DNA of 64,000 bases, taken from NCBI GenBank assembly GCA_963920665.1, contig OY987266.1:18836248-18900247 (forward strand). The letters are read 5' to 3'. This DNA is from Straminergon stramineum (taxonomy: Eukaryota > Streptophyta > Bryopsida > Hypnales > Calliergonaceae). Of this stretch, positions 35,508 to 47,235 are shown piece after piece; within the stretch, counting starts at the first letter, position 1, and each line of letters opens with the position of its first letter. Both the position numbers and the translations under genes were made by a program. The notes beneath the pieces were generated by a model. It saw nothing but the letters and a program-made list of their open reading frames with translations, had not been told where the DNA came from and made no database searches.

Positions 35508-35521
35508 ACATGAACTATTTT
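35508..35521. repeat. LINE target site duplication, right copy
   Basis: Identical to the 14 bases at 14191-14204; marks the LINE 5' boundary. Confidence 0.85.
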
Positions 35522-35699
35522 CGTCATCTTTAAGGAATAGGTAGAAGAGAACATTGATGGGGTGACTTGGGTAGAAGAAATTTTAAATTTCCTTCGAAAG
35601 ATATTTTTTCTTTTTCATAAAGTGCATGTAAGTGGGACAACTATGTGAGTAGCACCTAGAAAAGGGGTTATATAAAGTAGACTAAGGACTAATCTTCTT

Positions 35700-38600
35700 C
35701 ATAATAAAACATAGAGATTAATTTAAATAGAACTCACTCATTCAGTTTTTGCAATTCTCAAAAAATTATCCAACTCATGTATTATTTGTTACGTAAATTA
35801 TATAAATAAATAAAATATAAGATAGAGATTTAAATAAGAGTTCTTCTATTCATTCTTTTGAAATTCTTTATGATTCTTCCTAATCATGAATGATTTGTCT
35901 CTTTGAATGTAGAAATGAAAAATAAAGGGTGGAAATCTAGATAAAAACCTCCCCTTTTAATTTTTGCAATTTTTCCCTTGTCCTATTCATTAATTATTTT
36001 GTCATGTTGATTGTAAAGGTAAAAAATAAAGTGTGGAGATTTAAATAGATACCTTCCATTTTATTTATTTTTCAATTCTCAAAAAATCATCCTACTCATA
36101 TATTAATTGCTATGTTCATGGAAAAATCAAAACTAAAAGGTGAAGATTGAAGTAAGACTGCACCAATCCATTTTTATAATTCTCAAAGAATCATACTACT
36201 TATAAATTATCTATTATTAAATTTTATAAAGAATAAAAAAGGTAGAGATTTAATGAAAAAATATTCTATTTGATATTGGCATTCCTCAAAGAGCTCTAAT
36301 ACTTTGGAAGTTATTTGACACATTGATCTAAAAAGAAAAAGAAAAGGTGGAGATTGAAGTAAGAACTTCATTGTTTAGTTTTTGCATTTCTCAAATAGTC
36401 CTTTTAATCATAAACTATTTTCTCTTTCATTTTGTAAGCAAAAAATAAAGGGTGGAGATGGAAGTACAAACTCCTTTTTTATTTCTCCAAGATTCCTTAT
36501 CATGATTGATATATTTGTCACTCTACTTTTTAAAATAAAAATTAAAGGGTGGAAATGTGAGTAAGAGCTTTCCTTTTTAATCTTTGCAATTTTCATATAG
36601 TCCTCATCATGAATTATTTGTTACATTGAATTTAAAAGTGAAAAGTAAAGGGTAGAGATTTAAATAAGAACTCCCCTATTTGTTTTTTACAATTCTTCTA
36701 GAGTCCTTACAATCATAAAGTGTTTCGTTTTGAGTATATAAATAAAAAATAAAGGGAGGAGATTTAAGTACAAACTTTCCTACTTATTTTTGGAAATTCT
36801 CAAAGTGTCACCCTAATTACAAATCATTTGCTATTTTGATTTTTAAAATTTAGGGTGAAAATTTAAGTAAAAACTTATCCATTTGTATTTTGCAATTCTC
36901 AAAGAACCATCCTAGTCATGAATCAGTTGTCAAGTTGATCTAAAAATTAAAATAAAATGGTAGAGAATTAAGTAAGACCTTTCCTTATTTGCAATTTCTA
37001 AAAAGTCTTCCTAATTATGAGTAAATTTCTTCATTGATTTAAAAGTAAAAAATAAATAGTTGTGATATGAGAAAAAATTCTCTTTCTCATTTTGAACTAT
37101 TCTATAAGAGCCCCTACAATCATAAATCATTTATTATGTTGATAATACAAATGGAAAAGAAAGGGTGGACATTTAAGTAAGAACATTTCCATTTCTATTT
37201 TGCAATTCATCTTGAAGACTATTGATAATGAATGATTTGTGATTTTGATTTTATAATTTAAAAAAATAGGTATAAATTTTGAGTGAAATCTCTTCCATTT
37301 CTTTTGGGAATCTTCAAAAAATCATTGTATCCATGTATTCTTTGTCATGTTGATCTAAGAATAAAAATGAAGGATGGTGAATTTAGAAGAAGTTATTCTT
37401 GTAATTTTGAAAGTTAGAGTCCTCTCAATTTTGAATAATTTGTCATACTGATTTTTAAAAAAAGAAATAAATGGTGGAAATTTAAGTAATGAACTTTCCT
37501 ATTCATTTTTCACAATTCTCAAAGAATAATTCTAAGTCTTAGTCACATATTCTTTGTCATTTTGATTTTAAAATAAAACATATGGTGGAGATTGAACTAT
37601 TGAAGTAAGAACATGCTCAATTATATTTTGCAATTCACAAAAAATCATCCCTCTCATGTGTTATTTGTCACATTGATTTAAAAATAAAAGGTAAAGGGTG
37701 AATATTTAAATAGAAACCTTCCTATTTATTTCTTGAAATTTTTGTAAGCTTCTTCTAATCATGAATAATTTTCCACTTTGATTTTATAAATACAAAGTAA
37801 ATGTTGATGATTTAAGCAAGAACTTTTTATTTTAATATTTGCAATTTTCAATTACTTATCAAGTCAATTTTGAAATTAAAAATGAAGTGTAGGAATTGAA
37901 GTAAGATTGTAGTAATTTACTTTTTGTAATATTCAAAGAAACATCTTACTCATGTATTATTTGTCACATTGATCTCATGATAAAAATAAAGGGTGGAGAT
38001 TTAAATAAGTTTAGACCTTTTGATTTATTTTTCACGATTATTCACAATTCTTCCTAATCATTAACTATTTGTCACTTTGATTCTATAAGTAATAAATAAT
38101 AAACAATGGATGAAAATTTTAGGTGCCAGATCTCCTCCATTTATTTTTTGAAATCTTTCTAGAATCATTGTATTCATACATTAATGGTCACATTGATTTT
38201 AAAATAAAAATAAAAAGTGAAAAATTAATTAAAAACTTTTTCATGTAATTTTTGAAATTTTTAAAGAGTCCTTTTAATTTAAATAATTTTTCATGTTAAT
38301 GTTAAGAACAAAGAATAAAAGTTGGAGATTTCAATAAAACTTCCCTATTTGTTTTTTGCAATTTTCAATTAAGAATCCTACTCATATATTATTTCCCACT
38401 TTAATCTAAAAATAAAATTTACATGGGAGGAATTGAAGTAAGATTGTATATCTAATTTATGTTTTGCAATTCTCAAAGAATCATCTTTCTTATGTATTAT
38501 TTTTCACATGATTTAAAAATTAAAAAATACAAGGTAGATATTTAAATAAGAACTTTCCTATTTATTTATTTCAATTTTTCTATATTCCTTCTAATCATGA

Positions 38601-39010
38601 ATTATTTTAAAAATTTGATTTTATAAATAAAAACTAACAAGTAGAGATTTAATTTAAAGCTTCTTCAATTATTTTTTGTAATTCTCAATAACTCATTCAA
38701 TTTAAGTAATATTTGTTACATTGATTTAAAAATTCAAAATAAAGGATGGAGAATTAAGTAAAAATTCAAACTCTTCATTTTTGCAATTCTCCAAAAGTCT
38801 TCCTAATTATGATTTATTTTCCATGTTGATTTTATCAATAAAAATTAAAGATTTAAATAAAGACTTCACCTTCTATATTTTGCAATTCTCAAAACTTCTT
38901 TGTAATCATGTATTATTTTTTACTTTCATATTTAAATAAATAAATAAAAGACAAAAATTTAATAGGTACTAGCTTCCCTTTATATTATTTGCAATTTGCA
39001 AAGATTCATT
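35700..39010. repeat. Degenerate tandem array, period about 104 bp, about 30 units
   Basis: A unit of the form GGGTGGAGATTTAAATAAGA, pyrimidine-rich CTTCC, TATTTTTTGCAATTCTCAAA, GAATCATCCTACTCAT, then TATTATTTGTCACATTGAT and an A-rich AAAATAAA run repeats throughout. Starts of the GGTGGAGAT block fall near 36031, 36139, 36241, 36346, 36451, 36547, 36650, 36757, 36851, 36958 and so on, spaced 94-114 bp. Units differ by many substitutions and small indels, so the array is old. No coding potential was seen. It lies just past the LINE insertion site. Confidence 0.85.
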
Positions 39011-39109
39011 CAAAATGAATCAAGGTCTTACTTTATTTTGCAATTTTTGCCTTTTCGAAGGAGATCAAATATGAAACAATTGGATTTGAAAGAGATTGGA
39101 TTTTTTTCT

Positions 39110-39510
39110 TCCTACAATTGTCCCTTCATCCACCTATGGTTGTCCACTTCCAAATCACCCCTTCACAAAATCATGATTTTCCTACCTAAAGTCACCCTTT
39201 TCCTACTTGAAATCGCCCTTTTAGACCTGTAATCGCCCTCTTTCCACCTGTAGTCACCCTTTAAAGACCTACATGCACCCCATGTACCCGCATGCGCCTC
39301 TACCTGCAATTGCCCTATTTCCATCTAAAGTCGCCCCTACCTGAAGTTGCCCTTTCTTCACCCTCACTCACCCTTTTTAGACCCGTAGTCGCCCTCGTTC
39401 TACTTGAAGTTGCCTTTTCTCACCTGCAGTTGCCCTTTAAAGACCTACATGCACTCCAGGTACCTACATGCGTCCCCACCCGCAGTCGCCCTTTTTTCCA
39501 ACCACATGTG
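39110..39510. repeat. Short-period degenerate tandem array (about 20 bp, CACCTGTAGTCGCCCTTT type)
   Basis: Units approximating CACCTGTAGTCGCCCTTT recur about 15 times, interleaved twice with a longer AAAGACCTACATGCAC...ATGCG segment (near 39252 and 39440), giving a higher-order repeat of about 190 bp. The G+C content is higher than that of the neighbouring array. Open frames across it have no family resemblance. Confidence 0.75.
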
Positions 39511-39725
39511 CCCATGTTGACATGGACTTGACTTTCCACGTCACTCTTCAAAGGTAGTCATGTAGGACAAATTTTTTTACCGAGGGGTAAAAAAATTCAA
39601 TACCTTAATTCCTTATTCGTCAAATTTGTCTCATATATGCGACACTCGTCTCATACGACATGCAACACCAGACGAACAACTCGACACCCAAACCCCCAAA
39701 CATGTTCGACAGAACAACCCTGATT

Positions 39726-42700
39726 CACATGATTTTGAGGGTGGACTTCTTGTCAATGGCTTGCTGGTGCTAATAATTTACTGTAAGTTTTGGATATGAG
39801 TGAACTTCGAGATTCCAAAGAACCCACACAGTTTTCAAGCCAGCTTTACTAATTGGCTATACCTACACTGTAGGTAAATACAGCGGCCTGCATACCGATA
39901 GTCTTGAGTTCCCCACTGTTCCTTGTCACGCGGCTGGAGAAATATAATACACTTGAAAATTGGAAATTAGATCAATCTGTTATTAGACCATATTATTGGG
40001 GCCAAAAACAAACTAAACCTAATGCCCACTTGCAAGGCTACAGTAATACCAATCCAGGATAGGACTGAGACCCGACACAAGTACACCCTCTAGAGTTGAC
40101 GGTTCTCAACGTTTTAGAACCCGATCTTGTTCAGACACGAACATTTCTAAAGCAACAGGTTTCTGTTCTTTGTACATACGTAACCTTGATGTAATCCCAT
40201 TAGAACATACTCAAACGCATATACAAACATCAGACGACAAAGCCAAAGCTGGCGAAGGAATCGACGTTTCCAAGTTATACATATTCTTAAGGATTTTTGA
40301 AAAGACATGAGGACCGCTCCAAAAAGAATAAATTTTACGGGAAGTCTAATTAGTCTACACCTACAGTAGGATTGGGAACAGAGATATTCGTAACTATCCA
40401 GGTACTGAGGCAATCGTACCAAATAACACTATTATTCTTCCAAACACCAAGCCACGTACACGCTCATCTGAGAATCGAAATAGCATCACTCACTTGCATA
40501 AGATCGAACACGAACTCTGAATACAATGACGATCCTCGAATTCTAGCCAGAGAGTGATAATCACCCTCCCTTTCGAAACTGCAACATGGAATTTGCAGCG
40601 ACTGAGTGACCATTTTGAGCAGAGAAGATGACCTAATTCTCCCTTGCTTTGGTGAAAGCCACCGAATTGAAACTAGGACTTGGATTCATCTGCAATAAAA
40701 AAAAACTAATTCTATACTTCTACTAGAATACAGGTCGATAATTAAAACTAATGCATCCCAGAGGCAGATGCTGAAAAATGAAGTTGTTTTTGATTATTTT
40801 CTAATAAATCAGTGTCTCAGAGTGAATTCTCCGAGGGTTCAATGGAGTCCAACCCTGCTTCCGAGTCGGATCTTCGCTTGCTCAAGGTGGCACGCTGCAT
40901 CAGTCTTACAAGTGACTGCACCACTTCGGACATGGGAGGTCGGAACTCTGGTTCCGGCTGCACACACACAGACATCACCATAAGAATTAAAAATTACATT
41001 ACAGAGGGCATTAAGCCGGGATGTGTTCCTACAATCGTCAACTGAGCATAAGTTTACTATTGTACGACACAATTTATTTTTCTTGAATGTTGTAAAATGA
41101 TTCCAGCACACTACAGCATGCATTACTTGAACACCGTTTGAACCGTATGAATAATTTATGTTGTGAATTTTCAAAGTGATGAACAGAATTAGGTGTACCA
41201 TTTTAATTGTGACCAAGCTTTAATGTCCAAATTATATGCATTCAATGCTCAAAATTCATATCTTCATTTCAACAAGAATCTAGACATGATAAGTTCTCAC
41301 ACTAACAATTTTGGCCATATTTAAACTACCAAGTTCAAAGAAGAATGGACCTTTCAACTCCCTAAAATCATGATCATTTTGAATATTTCTTGTGAATAAC
41401 TCATCACTGTAAGATACATTGACACCAAGCGTAGAAGATATCCCACCCTTGTGAAGGAAAAAATAACCTTGCCATTGTAGAGGATTGAGATTGGAGGGAG
41501 GTTATTTTGAACCCTCAAAGATCCATGCTTCAAATCAACCTCTCATGGTTAAATTCTATAAGACATTGAGATTTGATCATGATATCCATTGGTCTCTTTG
41601 TTTGTAATCACAAAGATTGGCTCCAGAAGAATTACTTGGTGTCTTCAATTGTTTCTCAACTTGAAATGAAGTTCAAGTGAAGATTCCCAATCATTTGGGT
41701 TCATATTTTGGCATCTTCATTTCACACTTTAGAATTCTTGCAACTCAAATTAATCTAGTCAAATTTGTTTAAAAAATGAAATATGGAAGAATCGCAAACC
41801 ATTGCTCCACTTTCACTCCTCAACATGTATGGTCTTACACTCTTCCTCTTCCACATTCTACAAGATAGATCAATCTAGTACTACACAAGTGAGCATTTGC
41901 TTTCACTACTCTCCTACAATCATGGGAAGTGACATGTTTGTAGGGGTTGTGAACAACATACCTGAACACAAAGAGCAACAATATCAGCCAAGCGAGAGAG
42001 GGATTTAGCAGGGTATTTGCCCTTCAATGCTGGATCCACAATTCTTGCAAGTGCATCAATATCATGGAGTTGGGGTGTAGCCCACCGCACCAAAGATTGC
42101 TCTGATCTCGGCCTTGAACTGCAATTGCACATACCACAAGTTAGTTTATAAGCTATAATCCATATAAGTATTAAAAATTGCTCCACTAAAAACACAAGTC
42201 TTGACAATCGTAATACAATTAGGTTTTCTAGAATATATTTAGGTTTGCTATGAGTGATTTTGGTATATCTTCCCATGTTGAGGGGATCCACCCTATGTCT
42301 AATTGACGAGATGCTTCTACATATCCATCATCTTAAAAAAGTGGTCATGATAACTAGGGAAATGGATGAAATATTTGAAGGGGAGTTGCCATGGAGATAG
42401 TGCATTGGCATGTGTCTATGAGTTGGTAAAGAGCTAAGCACCTGTCCAAAGGCTTGCGCCCAGTGAGAAGCTCCAGCATGACCACACCAAAACTATACAC
42501 ATCACTTTTCACAGTGTAGGTCCCTGACATGGCATATTCAGGAGCACTATAACCGAAGGAACCCAACATTTGTGCAGACACCTGCGAGCCATTGTAAAAC
42601 ACTCATATAAAATTTGGTAGTCACCCCAAAACGGTTTTGTACATAAGAGCAACATAAACTTTAGTAGGAGAATTAATTTCCAAATGTCAAATTGTCAATC

Positions 42701-45700
42701 AGATAATCAAGTTTAATTTACAGAAATCACAAACTAGCTACATATAATTACACGAATTGGAAGCACAAACCTCATGCTCCGAGCCAAATGGGAAAAGAGC
42801 AGCGAGCCCACAGTCTGAAACATGTGGGTTGAGCTCGTCATCCAACAAGATATTGGCAGATTTGAAGCTACGGTGCACCACGGGTGGTGCACAGACTTCA
42901 TGCATGTATCTGAAATTCAAAAGTAGAAAACCAATCATTAGAGGTAGATCAGTTGACTCGTAAGAAAGTTGGAGCTCCATGACTACAAAATGTATATATA
43001 CAAGTTAGAACTCCATGATACTAAGTTGACTATATGGATTAATCCTCTTAGCGATGCCATAAAATAGTATCACCTCAGAAATTAGCGCAAGGCCAAAAAA
43101 CATGGTAGAAATTAGTACAAATGAATTCAGTAGTATTGCAACGGCACTAGTTTAAACTACTAGGACTTTTATACATTACTATTACACTAATAGGACAATC
43201 AAAATTTGAGATGCTCCAAGAATCAAATTCATAATTATGCATTATGAACTTCTAGCCTTTCAAAGACTATCTAATCCATGTCAACAAACCCACTCCAACA
43301 ATATTTGAGTTGTAGTTCCTTATCATATACAAAGTGTATGATGAATGAGTTCCTTCTCAAAATGAAGAATGGATAACATTTTGGCTAACTTTCTTGGTGA
43401 TAGGCGTAATGTTTTAAGGTCTAATAATAATTACATCACTAGTAAAGGGGGTCTTGGAGCACCCCAAGTTAAAGTTAAATTAGTCACAAAGCTCAATGCC
43501 AATGTATGGACATCGAGCTAATGTCTACACAAGTCTTTAACACCAAAGCTCCAGAACTCCAATTTGGTACTCCAAGACCTCCTTTCGACTAATACGGTGA
43601 ATGTTCAGAAAAAATCACAGAAGGTCGACTGAAGGTTTTCAAGAGTACGTTTGAACCACAGATCAAAACAGAGTTATATATGCTCCTTCCATGCAGAAAG
43701 AAGTCTGGTCAATTTAATTTACGGTGCAATATAATAAACACATGGAAGGATCTTCAATGATTTTCGTGATAGCAAATTTCGAACCCATTCTGATTTATGT
43801 TTTTTCAAAATGTGATCAAGTTTTCAGCAAAATTGCCGACACTTCTTTCTGGATGGAGGGAGGGAGCAACTTCAGTGAGCCAGTCTGCTTTCACTTACTC
43901 CAACGCCCTCGCCGCACCCAGCGCGATCTTGATGCGCACGTTCCACGTCAAAGTCGACAAGTTGCCCTTCTTATCTGAGCTGGCGTCGTCATGCAGCAAG
44001 TCATGGAGGTTGCCCCTCCCCACGAACTGAAACACCAGCAGCCGCTGCTCGTGCTCCACGCAGTACCCCACCAGCTCCACGGCGTTGGCATGCTGCAGCC
44101 GCGCCAAGCCCTGCACCACCCCCAGAAACGCCGCCTCGTTCTCCACCAGGGGAGCATTGAACCTGTCGATCTTCTTCACCGCCAGCACTTGGCCGTTGGC
44201 GAACTCCGCCCGGTACACGCGACCCAAGCTGCCTTCCCCGACCAGAGCCTCGGGAGAGAAGCTCTGTGTGGCGCTCTGCAGGTCTGCTACCGAAAAAGGG
44301 GTGACGGCGAGGCTCACAGGCTTGCTGGGGGCGGAGGGTTTGGGATTGGAGGAAAACATCGCCATGGAGGAGGCCTTGAAGGAGGGAGGCGCCTTCAGGG
44401 CCTTCACCGGGGGCAAAGCCTCTGGTTGGGGCGCGTCCTCAGGTGTGGCTTTCTCAACTTGGGGAGCTGCAACAGCAATGATAAAGACGGCAATGCTGTT
44501 AAATGGTGCGCATTTTTATCCGTGACTGTGGCCGTCTTCACTGAGGGTGGATTGAAACGAATTTTGGAGCCCAGAGTAACGAGAATTCATTGAAATTGAC
44601 GTCAAGAACATGCAACCTGAACTCTGTATAATTGGTGGTATTCCATGCGACGTTTTGACATTTGTGTTATCTTGTTGTGTTGGTAGGTCATTGCGGATTG
44701 ATGTGCAAATTGCAATCCATCCACAACATTGTGCACTGCTAATCAGGATTTGCACTCGGATCCCTTCCTGACTCCCGGAACCATTTCCTTTCCCGGAGGA
44801 TCCGTTGTGTCATTGGAATGGAATTGTACCAACTTATTTAGCACTATTTCCACTATATTCTTGCACAGATGCTTTTAACAACTTTGCAAAAACAATGTAG
44901 ATTTTTTTAGGGTCCGCATGAACTTTCTTGTTAAAGAAAGACATGCCATTTACGAAGCATCGTGTGTGCTCTCTGCAATGGATCAGATTTCGAGATTTCT
45001 TTTCACTTTCATCTGCAATGAAGAATTCTCGCTCAAGAATGCAATCTCTGACTGAGGTTAATGATTCGACAGGAAGAAGGGAATGGCCAATTTGGTAGTG
45101 ATATATACCTGTTTCGAAGGCTCTCTGATTCGTGACTAGATCTGTGAACAAATGAAAATCAAAGTCAGGAATGATTTTCCGCACAAAACCCACAGTTTAT
45201 AGTCCATGAACTTGATATAATAAATCTGACTTCAATTTGCGCCGAGTGAACTCTGCAGTGACCCTCAAATTGGCTATCGCTAGCCACTTACACATTCCAC
45301 AAAGTCAAAAAAATATCTGAGCTTGACTGGACAAACGGACTATCAATCGTGACAGTCAAAAGAAATTGGTGCTTTGCAAGCATGGCGACCTCGTATGAGA
45401 ATCGTCCTAGCTTGCTTGTGTTTCATAAGTCACGACCTCATGTGGCCGTTAAGAGCATGATTCTGAAGTAAGCAATATATTTGTAGTTTTCATCATTTTA
45501 AACAGACAACAGAATGTTCTAGAGTTCTGAAGTTTCAGTTGTCAAATAGCAAATGCGTGTGAACCTATTGATGAAAAAGAAAACCCGGAACTTTGAGTTA
45601 TTCTGACCTTTTACAGGGCTCTGAGGAAGCTGCATCCGCCGGCTACTGTGATGAGCCTCCTGATCGTCTAAAGCTTTGGCAGGCCGTCGTCTTCTAATGA

Positions 45701-47235
45701 CACAGAAAAAGAGGAATGCCGAGAATAAAAGAAGCGCCAAAGCAGCACCTCCTGCAGCCACTGGAGCAATGTGTGTGGTTGTGAACCATGAACCCGCTCC
45801 CGAGTCTTTTGTAGTTCGAGATTTTGGAGTGGTAGAGGTGCCTGGGGTTGAGCTTGGACCGGTGAGCAGGTTTCCTCCATACCTTCAAAAGAAGAATTCA
45901 AAAGTAAGTCAATTGTTGCTAACACTCGAGACAAGTGTGCTGAAATTCAGCATCCAATACTTACGTAAATGTAATTAATCCTCGGGATCATACTCTGCAT
46001 GACCAAGCATCCTCCTCAGGTGTTTGTATTCTATGAGTTCAAAGTCATACCCTATCTAGATGAAGTGCCTCTCGCTATTAAAGGTCATAATCTGAATGTT
46101 GGCAATTTTTGCCGCTGTTGGAAAGGATTTATTGACAAAGAAAAGACACGGTAAGACAAGCTTTGACAACATGCCTTAGCTATGTGGGCAGTAACAGAGT
46201 ATGCATATAGTAGTAGAAAGTTGTAAACATAGAGTTGATATTTTTTGTTTTTGTGTGAGTATTGTGAGACTTCAAACGGTAATGAAACGGCTCAAACTTG
46301 TTTGTATTGACACTATGTCAGGTATTGACAAAACACACCACGTCATGAAGAACAACCGCAATGTCATTAACTCCATCGCCGCTGAAACGGCTCGATAAGT
46401 TCTAAACTGCGATAGTTCTTCAGAACTTGGCCAGCTACCTACCTAGTCCACAACCTCATCCAATTCTAGTCGATTTTGTTCATGAATTTTCCTCTATTTA
46501 TCAGCCACGGGAAAGATGTTATAAGCCAGTCCAATGCCTTCGATTCAGACTATGTTGGGCAACCAACAATAGCAGCCAGGTAATTAGAGATAAACTTGTT
46601 GGGAACAAGGCCAACCTATTCCCAGTAATATGGGTATTCTGCCGGTAGTTCATTATTGATTTGCAATTGAGTGGAGATGACCTAATCCAATGCAGGAGCA
46701 GTATGAAAGCAGTCTTACTTGTAAGTCCTGGGGTTGAACCCGGCGGGGAGGGTCCCCGTGAACTGGTTGTTTTCAATGTTGCTGTTTTGAAAAATAGCAG
46801 AGTTTAGCCGATGATTCGAAAGCAATTTCAGAAACCCAACCAGAAGTACATGGCTAACATTAAAATAAATTAAAAGATTAAAATTTTAAGAAGAAATTTT
46901 TAACTATGCAGGGGAAGCTAAAGGAAAGTCACAGAATGGCTTACAATGTCTGCACGTTCTTGAGCTCAGACAAAGTTGCAGGAAGCTGACCACTGAGCTG
47001 GTTATTCTGTAGATTCCTGTCCAGTAAGAAGAGCCCTGATCAGATTTCAAATTCTGTGTTTTTTCATTGCTGAATCAGGGCTATTCGACTCCTTCGACTC
47101 CTTGCTACAACTGACACTGAAAAAGAACTGATGAGCAGCAGGACTCTCACAATGTTTGCAGGGCAACCATATTCTTGACGGTGTCGGGAAGAGGTCCTTG
47201 AAGCTGGTTGAATGAAAGATCCCTGGAAACAAAAA
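39726..47235. repeat. Segmental duplication, right copy (partner 6281-13915)
   Basis: The right copy contains the 3' two thirds of the intact SRF gene plus its downstream flank. It lacks the 9251-9538 insertion and retains the two intervals deleted on the left (about 42640-43640 and 45665-46420). Its end at about 47235 lies inside an SRF intron, so the duplication broke the gene in the left copy from the start. Confidence 0.75.
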
